A stretch of 64,000 nucleotides of DNA from Bacillota bacterium (GCA_020161295.1 JAIUOA010000012.1:25709-89708), one strand, 5' to 3'. Numbered from the stretch's first letter, positions 42,669-52,313 are shown. The notes: generated by a model from the letters alone, not told the origin. Translations and numbers: made by a program.

Positions 42669-42717
42669 TATATATAAAGTAGCGTCAATAGTTTTAATCA
42701 AAAAAATGAGGTGTGAA

Positions 42718-43182
42718 ATGAATATCACTTTTTCAAAGGTTGAAGCAATGGATCCTTGGCAGTTTTCTTTTGGTGCTTTACTCGTGGCTGCAACCAAGCT
42801 AGATACACAGCTTGATAAGGTCCTGAAAAAACACGATTTGACATCCAAGCAGTGGTTTTTACTGGTGATTTTAGACAGTATGTTTGAGTACCCGCCCACA
42901 CTTAAGCAGCTCGCAGAGGAAATGGGAAGCTCCTATCAAAATGTTAAACAGGTGGCACTTAAGCTTGAAGCAAAAGGACTCATCAGTATTGAAAAAGACC
43001 CTAAGGATGCCAGAGCACTTCGCATCATCGCAACACCTGAGTCGAAAGCCATCTGGGAGAAGTTAACCCCAGACGCAGCCCATTTCATGGGACAGTTCTA
43101 TCAAGGCGTATCACCTGCTGATGCCGACACTTTAAAACACGTGCTTTATCAAATTCTACAAAACTTATATCAAATGGAATGA
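42718..43182 (+). CDS. MarR family transcriptional regulator
   Basis: The 154-residue winged-helix repressor has a helix-turn-helix with PPTLKQLAEEMGSSYQNVKQVALKLEAKG-type sequence (KQLAEEMGSSYQNVKQ) and a wing with EKDPKDARALRI, both standard. The ATG at 42718 follows GAGGTG; ATG 42706 is too near that site. It is divergent from the decayed CPBP-like gene, and typical MarR proteins regulate their divergent neighbour. Confidence 0.9.
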   Translation: MNITFSKVEAMDPWQFSFGALLVAATKLDTQLDKVLKKHDLTSKQWFLLVILDSMFEYPPTLKQLAEEMGSSYQNVKQVALKLEAKGLISIEKDPKDARALRIIATPESKAIWEKLTPDAAHFMGQFYQGVSPADADTLKHVLYQILQNLYQME

Positions 43183-43230
43183 TTCTAGCATCTGGAAAAA
43201 GAAATGATATAATAAGAATAAGTAAATACG

Positions 43231-43260
43231 ATAGGATACCTTAGGGTATCCTATTATTAT
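43231..43260 (+). terminator. Hairpin between marR and the SLH-protease gene
   Basis: ATAGGATACC / GGTATCCTAT with a four-base loop and a TATTATTATG tail. A TATAAT at 43208-43213 precedes it, so it could also be a leader hairpin of the next gene. Confidence 0.6.
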
Positions 43261-43292
43261 GCATGGCTATTTTACAGACAGGAGTAAATCAC

Positions 43293-45029
43293 ATGAAGCA
43301 AAAACTAAGTCTGATACTCATCATCTTATTAATAATCAGTAGTGGCATTTCATCTTTCGGCGTCACGAATATCCATATGTTTGGTTCGCCGTCTTCATGG
43401 GCAACTGCTGAAATCACAGAGCTAGCAACCTATGATTTGTTAAGGCAGGATGCTTTCCGCGATTATCAAAAGTCCATTACACGCCTACAATTCATCTATT
43501 TGGCGGTGAGGCTCTATGAATCGATTACAGGTTCAGAGATACCTATAAAAAGTGGCGTCACATTTTCGGACACCACGGACACCTATGCGCTTAAGGGCGC
43601 TAGTATCGGCATCACCACGGGTATCGGTGGAGGTAAATTTGGACCAAATGTCCTGTTGACGCGTGAGCAGCTGGCGACGTTAATGATTCGTTCACTTGAG
43701 CTAAGCGGATTGACGTTAGCTAAATCGACTTCTTTATTCACAGATGATTCTAAAATTTCACCATTTGCGAAGGATGCCGTTTATAAAGCAAGTCAGTATG
43801 GCATCGTGAAAGGCACGGATAATGCTTTTCAGCCGACGAATGGCGCTAAGATCGAAGAGTCGCTCGTAATATTTAAACGCGCCTATGACCAGTTTGGTGC
43901 GGTGGTAGAAAAACCATTATTAAGTCCTGCTCAAATCGCTGAAAAGGTGGGAAAAGCAGTGGTCCATATCGAAACCTTTGATGCTGATGGACAGCCGTAT
44001 GCAACTGGTAGCGGGTTTATCGTAGACGCATCAGGAAAGGTCGTTACGAACTACCATGTTATTCAAGGTGCCTATTCCGCTAATGTTAAACTACTTGATG
44101 GTAGGGTCTTCCCTGTGGTATCTGTCTTAGGAAACGATTATGGCAGAGATGTAGCCGTCCTAAAAATTAATGGAAGTGGCCTCCCTACTGTGGCGTTAGG
44201 CAATTCGTCCCGTGTGGTACAAGGTGAAGAAATTCTCACCTTAGGAAGTCCGATAGGTCTAGAGAATACTTTATCGGATGGTTTAGTAAGCAATAAAAAC
44301 CGCGTATTGGACGGTTATGCCTATATCCAGATTTCTGCACCGATCTCTCCTGGCAGCAGTGGTGGGGTACTACTTAACTACTATGGCGAGGTCATCGGAG
44401 TGACCTCTGCGGGCTTTGAAGGTGGACAGAATCTGAACCTGGCCATCCCCATCAACGAGGTTAAGCCTTATTTGACTGTTACGACATCGAAAACGCTAAA
44501 GGTACTGGCAACAACAACCGTTAAAGGAACACTCAACTTTGATAACGGAGATTCTTATACAGGTGATCTTCTGCAAGGAATGATGCATGGAACCGGTACC
44601 TATAAATGGGCGGATGGTGATTATTATGTAGGTGGTTTTTACGAGAACATGTTCCATGGCGTTGCGACGATGCATTATAGTGATGGCACCATCGTAAAAG
44701 GTGAGTGGTATTATGATGAATTCATGGAAAATCTTATGGTTCCTAGAGCCTATGCAAGAGCGATCTCCTCAACAGAAGTGGAAATCGGATGGGACCTTAT
44801 CGATAATGCCACGGCTTATTATGTCTATTATGCAGATTCTCCTTCTGGGCCATGGTATTACTTTGAGGATGAGTTCGGAAATCCATGGGGGCTTGAATAT
44901 AGAGGCCAGTATTCTGCCAGTTTGACAGATAATTTACCAGGTTCAACCGTATACTTCGCAGTCACTTCTGTCGTATTTGATGTTGAATCAGAAGCTAGCA
45001 CGATAATCAGTGTGACCTTACCTAAGTAG
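43293..45029 (+). CDS. Surface protein: SLH region, trypsin-like protease, MORN repeats and fibronectin-like tail
   Basis: The 578-residue protein has a signal peptide (residues 1-25), SLH-like repeats (about 30-200), a HtrA/S1C-type serine protease domain (about 215-395), two or three MORN repeats (about 410-475) and a fibronectin-III-like tail. The catalytic triad is visible: His255 in TNYHVI, Asp286 in GRDVAVLK and Ser356 in PGSSGG. MORN units read GDSYTGDLLQGMMHGTGTY and GDYYVGGFYENMFHGVATM. There is no PDZ domain. The ATG at 43293 is preferred, behind AGGAGTAA. The protease should act outside the cell, attached to the wall; the MORN part may bind a partner or membrane. Confidence 0.88.
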   Translation: MKQKLSLILIILLIISSGISSFGVTNIHMFGSPSSWATAEITELATYDLLRQDAFRDYQKSITRLQFIYLAVRLYESITGSEIPIKSGVTFSDTTDTYALKGASIGITTGIGGGKFGPNVLLTREQLATLMIRSLELSGLTLAKSTSLFTDDSKISPFAKDAVYKASQYGIVKGTDNAFQPTNGAKIEESLVIFKRAYDQFGAVVEKPLLSPAQIAEKVGKAVVHIETFDADGQPYATGSGFIVDASGKVVTNYHVIQGAYSANVKLLDGRVFPVVSVLGNDYGRDVAVLKINGSGLPTVALGNSSRVVQGEEILTLGSPIGLENTLSDGLVSNKNRVLDGYAYIQISAPISPGSSGGVLLNYYGEVIGVTSAGFEGGQNLNLAIPINEVKPYLTVTTSKTLKVLATTTVKGTLNFDNGDSYTGDLLQGMMHGTGTYKWADGDYYVGGFYENMFHGVATMHYSDGTIVKGEWYYDEFMENLMVPRAYARAISSTEVEIGWDLIDNATAYYVYYADSPSGPWYYFEDEFGNPWGLEYRGQYSASLTDNLPGSTVYFAVTSVVFDVESEASTIISVTLPK

Positions 45030-45046
45030 GTCGACTAAATAAAAAT

Positions 45047-45103
45047 AAACTCCAGCTAAGTATGCCGATCAAAATTTTTACGCTACTAATCTGGAGGTTT
45101 TTT
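45047..45103 (+). terminator. Terminator with long loop
   Basis: AAACTCCAG and CTGGAGGTTT pair across a loop of about 35 bases, followed by TTTTTT. Confidence 0.6.
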
Positions 45104-45222
45104 ATGAACTAAATGAACAAAAAGATTCATTAAGACCTAAATATTGCTAAATATTTATCAATTTCATATACTTCTCCTGTAATGATTCAGTCGAATCGGC
45201 TAGAAATTATTGGGAGGAAATC

Positions 45223-46974
45223 ATGAAGAAGAGTTTAGTATGGGTACTCATCGTATTGATGTTATCCATGGGAGTTTTAACTGGATGTGGTAAGTCGGAT
45301 GCGTCAAAGGACGAAGCCATCTTTAATGCAGGAACATATGAAGGCGAAGGAAAAGGACACGCTGGGGTTATAAAGGTTGCAGTGACAGTTTCAGCAACAA
45401 AAATCGAAAAAATTGATCTTATTGAGTTCCATGAATCTGAATTTGCTGTTGAGCCAGCGAATAAACTCATAGAGAATATCATTGAAGCCAACTCTGGAGA
45501 AGTTGATGCCATCGCAGGTGCCAGCTTAACTTCAGCAGGAGTCTTAGAAGCTGTTAATAATGCTTTAGAATTAGCCTATTTAGAAGGGGCATCATCAGCA
45601 GCTATCACGACAGAAAGCGCTTCATTAGTTCAACTTGAAAATAAAGAGACAGATGTCGTCATCATCGGCGCAGGTGGCGCTGGGTTGACAGCTGCCATCG
45701 AAGCGACTCAAAACGGTGCAAAGGTCATCGTCGTAGAGAAAATGCCAATGGTTGGTGGGAACACGAAATATGCAACGGGTGGCTTAAATGCGGCTGAAAC
45801 CAGTGTTCAGAAGGAAAAAGGCATCGAAGACACGGTGGAAATTTTCATCGAAGATACCATGAAGGGTGGCGGTAACATTAATAATCCGGATCTCGTTCGT
45901 GTATTAGCGGAAAGCTCTGCTGAAACTGTAGACTGGTTAATGGGCTTAGGTGCAGACTTAACGGATGTCGGTAGAATGGGTGGCGCAAGCATGGACAGAA
46001 CCCACAGGCCAACGGGTGGTGCACCAGTTGGACAGCATATCGTTGATGTACTTTATGCGAAAGCACAAGAAATGGGCATTGAAATAATGCTTGAAAGTAA
46101 AGTTGTGGAAATCCTCGGTGATAGTACTGAAGTCAGTGGTGTCGTGGTGGAAACAGCAGACGGTAATTTTAATATCAATGCAAAAGCAGTAATCATCGCA
46201 ACTGGTGGTTTCTCAGCTGATAACGAACTGGTAGCTCAATTCGATCCTTCCTTGAAGGGATATGGAACGACGAACCATCCTGGTGCAACAGGGGATGTAT
46301 TAACATTTGCAAAAAATTTAGATGTCGCATATGTTGACATGGAGCAAATCCAAACGCATCCAACCGTTATGCCTTCAAATAACTATATGATCACAGAAGC
46401 CGTTCGTGGCAATGGCGCAATCATCGTAAACCGTGAAGGGATGAGATTCGTTAACGAACTCGATACCAGGGCAGTGGTTTCTGATGCATTACTTGCTCAA
46501 AACGGTGCAACAGGCTTCCTCTTCTTTGATCAAAATGTTAGAGAATCATTAAGTGCCATCGAAGGCTATTACAAAAAAGGCTTCTTAATCGAGGGTGCAA
46601 CACTGGAAGAAATTGCTGGCAAATTAGGAGTGGATGCAACTGCGCTTACTGATACTGTGGAAACTTATAATGGTTATGTGGCAGCAGGTACGGATACTGA
46701 TTTTGCGAGACAAGACATGAAAACAGCGCTTAACAAGGGTCCTTTCTACGCGGTTGAAATTGCCCCTGCTGTTCACCACACCATGGGTGGACTTAAAATC
46801 AACACAAATGGCGAAGTGTTAAATACTTCTGATGTCGTAATAAAAGGCCTGTACGCAGCTGGTGAAGTTACTGGTGGTGTTCATGGTAATAATCGACTCG
46901 GTGGTAATGCCATGGCAGATATTACTATTTTCGGAAGAATTGCTGGTAAAAACGCAGCACTTTCCGTAAAATAA
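45223..46974 (+). CDS. Flavinylated lipoprotein reductase (FMN-binding domain plus fumarate-reductase-like flavoprotein)
   Basis: The 583-residue protein has a lipoprotein signal (LTGC, Cys22), an FMN-binding domain (about 35-120) with the covalent-flavin motif DAIAGASLTS, and a fumarate reductase/urocanate reductase-like FAD domain from residue 145 (VVIIGAGGAGLTAAIEA). Conserved active-site stretches are IQTHPTV, ITEAVRGNGAIIVN, VHHTMGGL and RLGGNAMADI. Proteins of this design accept electrons outside the membrane through FMN and reduce alpha,beta-unsaturated acids such as fumarate, urocanate, acrylates or cinnamates. A matching sensor pair follows. The specific acceptor is unknown. GGGAGGAAA precedes the ATG. 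Confidence 0.9.
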   Translation: MKKSLVWVLIVLMLSMGVLTGCGKSDASKDEAIFNAGTYEGEGKGHAGVIKVAVTVSATKIEKIDLIEFHESEFAVEPANKLIENIIEANSGEVDAIAGASLTSAGVLEAVNNALELAYLEGASSAAITTESASLVQLENKETDVVIIGAGGAGLTAAIEATQNGAKVIVVEKMPMVGGNTKYATGGLNAAETSVQKEKGIEDTVEIFIEDTMKGGGNINNPDLVRVLAESSAETVDWLMGLGADLTDVGRMGGASMDRTHRPTGGAPVGQHIVDVLYAKAQEMGIEIMLESKVVEILGDSTEVSGVVVETADGNFNINAKAVIIATGGFSADNELVAQFDPSLKGYGTTNHPGATGDVLTFAKNLDVAYVDMEQIQTHPTVMPSNNYMITEAVRGNGAIIVNREGMRFVNELDTRAVVSDALLAQNGATGFLFFDQNVRESLSAIEGYYKKGFLIEGATLEEIAGKLGVDATALTDTVETYNGYVAAGTDTDFARQDMKTALNKGPFYAVEIAPAVHHTMGGLKINTNGEVLNTSDVVIKGLYAAGEVTGGVHGNNRLGGNAMADITIFGRIAGKNAALSVK

Positions 46975-47004
46975 TTTCCCCTTAAGATTTACCCCTAAGC
47001 AGAT

Positions 47005-47028
47005 GAGAAGTGATGAACTTCTCTTTTT
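47005..47028 (+). terminator. Terminator
   Basis: GAGAAGT / ACTTCTC with a five-base loop, followed by TTTTT. Confidence 0.8.
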
Positions 47029-47079
47029 GCTTTTACATAATTATGTTAAACTATCTACGACTAAATTATTAGGTGAACG

Positions 47080-48651
47080 ATGAGATTACAATACAAGATT
47101 ATGACATTAGTGACGACGCTAGTGGTGACTTTGGTCATCGTGCTGACTGTAGTGATGTTTCGAACCTGGTTTGAATCAATCCAAAAGCAAGTGGCACTGG
47201 ATGCCATGGACCAAGCCGTAATTATCTCTGAGAATACGGAAGTAAAACTGAATATGGAAGCGATCAACGGATATTTGACGGTTAACCGTGCTGTGGAAAA
47301 TCTCTACTTAAAGACGGGAATCCAATATATCTATGTCATCAACGAAAATGGCCATTATTACGCCCATCCGCACCCAGACCGCGTCAATAGCATCATGAAC
47401 GAAGGTGAAATTAAAGGTGACATCGACATCACCTCTCCTGCATACTACTATGCTTTAACGCTGGATGCCACAGTGGAGGGATATGCGCCGATATTTACGA
47501 ATGGCGTAAAGACAGGACTCGTGGTGGTGGGCATTTTTAATGGACGAGTAATACAGACCATGATGGGGCAAGTGCTCTGGCTTGCTTTGTTTTCATTCGC
47601 GGCTATCGGTATCGGGTTTTTCGGTGCATACCTTCTGTCACGAAACATCAAACGCGACATCTCAGGGTTGGAGCCAGCAGAAATCGCATTATTGCTTAAT
47701 CAAAAGGACATGATTCTCGAAAATATCGGCGAAGGAATCATCGCCACGAATCATAAGGGGCAGTTTATTTTGGTCAATGAAAACGCTCGGCATCTCATGG
47801 ACATGCCGCTCAGTGAAGGCGATACACTGTCCCAGCTTCCTTTTTATCCATATTTCATAGAAGATCATTATAGATTAAAAGAGCGTTTCGAATTTGAATG
47901 GCGCCTTTCACAAAGTCGTATTATTGCCGTTTCCATAAAACCGCTGGTGCAAATTCACGAGCAGCTCGGTTTTCTGATCAAGATTGATGACATGAGTATC
48001 GTTAGAAAACGTGCTGAAGAACTAACTGAAATGAAACAGCTCACTCAGGCATTAAGGGCACAAAATCATGAATTTATGAATAAGCTCCATGCTATTTCTG
48101 GACTTATCCAGTTGGAAGCTTATGACGGAGCGCTGGATTACATCGAATCCATCACTGCTCCGAGACAGGCCATGCTTCAGTTGATACAAGAGAGAATAAA
48201 GATTTTATCTGTTGGTGGATTATTACTAACGAAGCACTCAAAACTGACTGAAAAACAGGTTGTCTTCAATATTGACGAGGATTCAAGGCTTGAAGCGTTA
48301 CCTGAACAGATGAATGAACAGGAAGTTACTTCGGTTTTAGGCAATCTAATCGATAATGCTGAGGAAGCGATTAGTCAGCAAAATGATAAGCGAATACACG
48401 TGGGAATTTTTCAGGACAATCGTGAGTTGGTATTAACGGTTTCTGATAATGGGCCGGGTATGACAGATGATCAACTAGAAAGATGCTTCGAGAGAGGGTT
48501 CAGCTCAAAAGGTGAGGACCGCGGCTACGGGCTTGATATCGTTAAACGCATCATCGACGCAAATGGCGGCGAGATTCAGTTATCAACTCAAAATGGCTTC
48601 ACTGTTACGGTAACTATTCCCTATAATTTTGATGGAGGCAATGCATCATGA
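47080..48651 (+). CDS. CitA/DcuS-type sensor histidine kinase
   Basis: The 523-residue kinase has two membrane helices (about 8-30 and 165-185) flanking an extracellular Cache/PAS-type sensor with YIYVINENGHYYAHPHP, a cytoplasmic PAS domain (about 210-300), the phospho-acceptor His in QNHEFMNKLHAISG, and an ATPase domain with NLIDNAEEAI, DNGPGM and GYGLDIVKR. Kinases of this group sense external carboxylates. It overlaps the response regulator by four bases (ATGA). The neighbours suggest it senses the acid reduced by the adjacent flavoproteins. Confidence 0.92.
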   Translation: MRLQYKIMTLVTTLVVTLVIVLTVVMFRTWFESIQKQVALDAMDQAVIISENTEVKLNMEAINGYLTVNRAVENLYLKTGIQYIYVINENGHYYAHPHPDRVNSIMNEGEIKGDIDITSPAYYYALTLDATVEGYAPIFTNGVKTGLVVVGIFNGRVIQTMMGQVLWLALFSFAAIGIGFFGAYLLSRNIKRDISGLEPAEIALLLNQKDMILENIGEGIIATNHKGQFILVNENARHLMDMPLSEGDTLSQLPFYPYFIEDHYRLKERFEFEWRLSQSRIIAVSIKPLVQIHEQLGFLIKIDDMSIVRKRAEELTEMKQLTQALRAQNHEFMNKLHAISGLIQLEAYDGALDYIESITAPRQAMLQLIQERIKILSVGGLLLTKHSKLTEKQVVFNIDEDSRLEALPEQMNEQEVTSVLGNLIDNAEEAISQQNDKRIHVGIFQDNRELVLTVSDNGPGMTDDQLERCFERGFSSKGEDRGYGLDIVKRIIDANGGEIQLSTQNGFTVTVTIPYNFDGGNAS

Positions 48652-49319
48652 AAGTACTTATCGTTGAAGACGATCCTATGGTGAGAACCATCAATAAAGG
48701 CTATCTAAAGAAGATTGATGGTAAGATTAAAGTGTATGAAGCCTGTGATATCGACACCGCTAAATCGGTTTTAGAGTCCCAGGCAGTGGACTTAGTGTTA
48801 CTGGATGTTTATTTAGGCGAGGGACGTGGGCCTGAGCTACTCACATGGGCTAGAATGCAATCGTATGACCTCGACGTGGTATTGATCACCGCAGATAATA
48901 GCTATGAAACGGTATCAACGGCATTTCGTTTAGGCGCAATTGATTATCTCATTAAGCCCTTTTCATATGCGCGATTTGTTGAGGCCATCGAAAAGGTTCG
49001 TGTAAAGCGTTCTGTTATATTAGGAACACAAGCAGTGAGCCAAGAGGATATTGACAAAATGCTCACGAACAATCGTGAGCAAAGTACAGAAAAGGGCATC
49101 AATCCTGCCACATATCAAATGGTTCAGGATGGACTGGTCTCCGCAGGTGAGGCTCAAACAGCTCAGGATTTAGCCGATAAAACACTGCTTGCGCGCGTGA
49201 CGGTGAGACGTTATCTTGAATACATGGTGGAGCAGGGGTCCGTTGAGGAACAGCTTATTTACGGTAAAATCGGACGTCCGAATAAGGTTTATTTATGGAA
49301 AGGAACGCCAGAATCATGA
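48648..49319 (+). CDS. CitB/DcuR-type response regulator
   Basis: The 223-residue regulator has a receiver domain (IVEDDPMVRTINKGYL; phospho-acceptor Asp in DLVLLDVYLG; conserved Lys in IDYLIKPF) and a C-terminal winged helix with LLARVTVRRYLEYMVEQG, as in CitB/DcuR proteins. Its start and stop both overlap neighbours by four bases, so the sensor, regulator and following flavoprotein are one translationally coupled unit. Confidence 0.93.
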   Translation: MKVLIVEDDPMVRTINKGYLKKIDGKIKVYEACDIDTAKSVLESQAVDLVLLDVYLGEGRGPELLTWARMQSYDLDVVLITADNSYETVSTAFRLGAIDYLIKPFSYARFVEAIEKVRVKRSVILGTQAVSQEDIDKMLTNNREQSTEKGINPATYQMVQDGLVSAGEAQTAQDLADKTLLARVTVRRYLEYMVEQGSVEEQLIYGKIGRPNKVYLWKGTPES

Positions 49320-50722
49320 AAAAAAAGTTTACCTTCGCAGTGTTAACGTTATCTATTTCTGTAATTTCCTTTTTGCTATATAACACATTAAAGGTTGAGT
49401 CCACGGAAGTCGTCGTTATTGGGGCTGGTGCCAGTGGCATGAGTGCAGCCATCGAGGCATCGAATCAGGGTTATGACGTGATTCTTCTGGAAAAGATGCC
49501 TTATGTGGGCGGAAATACGGTAAGGGCCACTGCAGGTATCAATATCGTCGGGTCGGAGAAGCAGGCGGCGCTAGGGATTGTGGATTCAAAATCGTTATTT
49601 GTTAATGACGTACTAACCTCTGGTCATTCGGAGAATAATCAACTGATGGTGGAAAAGCTGGCTGATGAAAGTGCAAGTGCATTAAAATGGCTCTCGGATA
49701 TGGGGGCGGATCTTGATGATATCGGGATTCTAGCTGGGCATAGTGTCGCCAGAACGCTTCGTCCTAGTGGTGGTCAGCCAGTGGGTAGTGAAATCGTTAG
49801 GGTTTTAAAGGATAAGGTTGATTCCATGAGGATTGACTTGAGATTAGAAAGCAAGGCAACGGCTATACTGACGGATGCTGATGGGAAAATAAAGGCAGTT
49901 GAAGTCCTTGATCGTACTGGTCGTAGTTATACGATCAAAACCTCGAATGCGATTATTGCAACTGGCGGCTTCGGTGGTAGTCCTGAGATGTATGTCTACT
50001 ATAATCAAAAGCTTAAGGGGTATAAGACCACTAATAGTCCAAGTGCCACTGGAGATTTCGTCGGACTGGTGCAGGATTTGAATGTACAACTCGTTGACAT
50101 GAGTTATATTCAGACACATCCAACCGTTTCATATGAATATGGTATGTTGATTACGGAAGCGATTCGAGGGAATGGCGGCATCCTCATAAATAATAAAGGC
50201 CTCCGTTTCGCAGATGAGCTGGAAAACAGAGACCTCTTAAGTGAAGATATTTTAGCACAGCCGAATCAAGAGGTTTTTCTCATTTTTAATGAAGCTGTCA
50301 AAGCATCGCTTGCGTCTAGTAATGATTACATCAACATGGAAATCGCTTTAACGGCGGATTCTTTAGAAGAACTAGCAGAAATTATGCGAGTGGACCGTCA
50401 AACCTTCTTATCCACCGTATCATCCTATAATGGGTTTGTAGCTTCTGGTGAAGACCATGACTTTGGTAGGCGTTCGCTAGAAAGAAAACTCGAGGAGGGA
50501 CCTTTCTATGCGATTCAAGTTATTCCTGGTGTGCATTACTGTATGGGGGGAATCCTAATTGACGAAAAAGCACGGGCCATCGATGAAAATGGTGCGCCCA
50601 TCCCAGGTTTATATGCATCAGGTGAGGCAACTGGAGGAATTCATGGCTTGAACCGACTCGGCGGAAATTCGCTTCTCGATGCAGTTGTTTTTGGCCGTAT
50701 CGCGGGTAGGCTATCAAAATAA
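49316..50722 (+). CDS. Membrane-anchored fumarate-reductase-like flavoprotein
   Basis: The 468-residue protein has one N-terminal helix (residues 6-24) and then the FAD domain of the fumarate/urocanate reductase family (VVIGAGASGMSAAIEA, IQTHPTV, ITEAIRGNGGILIN, VHYCMGGILI, RLGGNSLLDA). It lacks the FMN-binding domain of the reductase at 45223 and so may need a partner electron donor. The ATG at 49316 overlaps the regulator stop (ATGA). Its HYCMGG replaces the more usual HxTMGG. Substrate unknown, presumably an unsaturated carboxylate. Confidence 0.88.
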   Translation: MKKKFTFAVLTLSISVISFLLYNTLKVESTEVVVIGAGASGMSAAIEASNQGYDVILLEKMPYVGGNTVRATAGINIVGSEKQAALGIVDSKSLFVNDVLTSGHSENNQLMVEKLADESASALKWLSDMGADLDDIGILAGHSVARTLRPSGGQPVGSEIVRVLKDKVDSMRIDLRLESKATAILTDADGKIKAVEVLDRTGRSYTIKTSNAIIATGGFGGSPEMYVYYNQKLKGYKTTNSPSATGDFVGLVQDLNVQLVDMSYIQTHPTVSYEYGMLITEAIRGNGGILINNKGLRFADELENRDLLSEDILAQPNQEVFLIFNEAVKASLASSNDYINMEIALTADSLEELAEIMRVDRQTFLSTVSSYNGFVASGEDHDFGRRSLERKLEEGPFYAIQVIPGVHYCMGGILIDEKARAIDENGAPIPGLYASGEATGGIHGLNRLGGNSLLDAVVFGRIAGRLSK

Positions 50723-50725
50723 TTC

Positions 50726-52126
50726 TTATTTTGATAAATGGCGTCCCATGATCATACCCATGGTGCTGGCCATCATGAGCCCTCTCGTCCAGCCACTTGA
50801 GTCTCCTAGAGCATAGAGTCCCTTTACACTGGTTTCAAAAGTTTCATCGATATGCACAGTGTTTGAATAAAACTTGATTTCAGGGCCATACAGCAGGGTT
50901 TCGCTGGAAGCAAATCCTGGCACAACCTTATCCATGGCAGCGATAAAGTTGAGGATGTTGGTAAGCGTTCGATAAGGAAGGGCAGAGGTTAAGTCACCAG
51001 CAACAGCATCTTTAAGGGTGGGGACGACATTTGAACGATCGAGTTCGTGCGGCCATGTACGTTTACCACCGAGGATGTCGCCATAACGCTGGACGAGAAT
51101 AGCACCATTACCTAGCATATTCACCAGCTGAGCGGTAAATTTCCCGTATTTTGTAGGCTCGTTAAACGGTTCGCTAAACTGATGAGAACTAAGGATTGCC
51201 AAGTTTGTGTTATTAGACTTCTTGTCTTTATAAGAATGGCCATTAACGATGGCGATGCCTTCATCATAATTCTCCTGTGAAACGAAACCACCTGGGTTCT
51301 GGCAAAAGGTGCGAACTTTATCCTGAAAAGGTTCGGGATATCCGATGAGCTTGGATTCGTAAAGCACGTTGTTTACGGATTCCATGATTTCATTTCTTAC
51401 TTCGACACGCACCCCAATATCGATGGTGCCTGATTTTTGCTTAATTTGATGCTTTTGACACATGTTGAACAGCCAATCGGAACCTTTACGTCCAGTGGCG
51501 ACGATAATTTGATCGCTCGTCAGCGTATAGGGTTCGTTTTTACGTTTTGCGTCCTGTAAGACGACCCCTTTAATCACATTTTCATCTATGATGAAATCAT
51601 TTGCAGCCGTTTCAAATCTTATTTCTACGTGATTATCCAGTAAGAACTGTTGAAGTTTCGCGTAAATTTCTTGAGCCTTTTCTGTACCAAGGTGGCGAAT
51701 CGGGCAATCGACGAGCTTCAATCCTGCAGAAATGGCTTTTTTTCTGATTTCTTTAATTTGTTCGTTATTATCGATGCCTTCTATTTTAGAGTCTGCCCCA
51801 AAATCCAAATAAATCTGATCAGCATCGTTAATCATAGTCTGTAGCTTAGTTGCGCCGACGATTTGAGGTAAATCACCACCGACATCAGTACAGAGTGACA
51901 GCTTTCCATCAGAAAATGCACCAGCACCAGAGAAACCAGTGGTGATATGGCAGTAAGGCTTACAGTTTACACAAACATGTGTAATTTCTTTTGGGCAATG
52001 TCGCTTTTCGATGGGTGAACCTTTTTCAACCAAAAGAACGGTGCCTTTATACTGGTTTTTCACCAGCTCATAGGCTGTAAAGATTCCTGCGGGTCCTGCT
52101 CCGATAATAATAACGTCGTATTTCAT
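50726..52126 (-). CDS. FAD-dependent dehydrogenase (COG2509 type)
   Basis: The 466-residue flavoprotein starts with YDVIIIGAGPAGIFTAYEL and contains a Cys-rich segment (CPKEITHVCVNCKPYC, residues about 44-59), GFSGAGAFSDGKL and the C-terminal GLYALGDSSGWTRGLMMAS. These are hallmarks of the uncharacterised COG2509 dehydrogenase family. GGAGG sits five bases before the ATG at 52126. It converges with the reductase at 50722 with only three bases between. Function unknown. Confidence 0.88.
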   Translation of the reverse strand: MKYDVIIIGAGPAGIFTAYELVKNQYKGTVLLVEKGSPIEKRHCPKEITHVCVNCKPYCHITTGFSGAGAFSDGKLSLCTDVGGDLPQIVGATKLQTMINDADQIYLDFGADSKIEGIDNNEQIKEIRKKAISAGLKLVDCPIRHLGTEKAQEIYAKLQQFLLDNHVEIRFETAANDFIIDENVIKGVVLQDAKRKNEPYTLTSDQIIVATGRKGSDWLFNMCQKHQIKQKSGTIDIGVRVEVRNEIMESVNNVLYESKLIGYPEPFQDKVRTFCQNPGGFVSQENYDEGIAIVNGHSYKDKKSNNTNLAILSSHQFSEPFNEPTKYGKFTAQLVNMLGNGAILVQRYGDILGGKRTWPHELDRSNVVPTLKDAVAGDLTSALPYRTLTNILNFIAAMDKVVPGFASSETLLYGPEIKFYSNTVHIDETFETSVKGLYALGDSSGWTRGLMMASTMGMIMGRHLSK

Positions 52127-52277
52127 CTCAACCTCCAAAAAAATAAAAAATGCAGCATTTAAATGCGCATTTATAGTCCGACGTTTACGGTGTCAGGTAG
52201 AAACTTTAGCCCCTATCGCTAAATTATATAAATGAAACCTCATAATTGTCGAGTTTATAGAGAAACCTCTTTTAAAA

Positions 52278-52313
52278 CCGAACGAACAAAATATAAATAT
52301 ATATATCGTTCGG
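52278..52313. promoter_or_regulatory. Inverted repeat in the 323-bp intergenic region 52127-52449
   Basis: CCGAACGA and TCGTTCGG form a perfect 8-base inverted repeat across 20 AT-only-like bases. It may be an operator, as GAACG/CGTTC half-sites are common for TetR proteins, or an RNA hairpin. The rest of the gap is AT-rich; near 52190 a GTGTCAGGTA stretch resembles the ends of the element at 7437 over only ten bases. Confidence 0.5.

Noticed and set aside
52189..52200. Second copy of the inverted-repeat element at 7437
   Set aside because: Only about ten bases (GTGTCAGGTA) match and there is no opposite end nearby.
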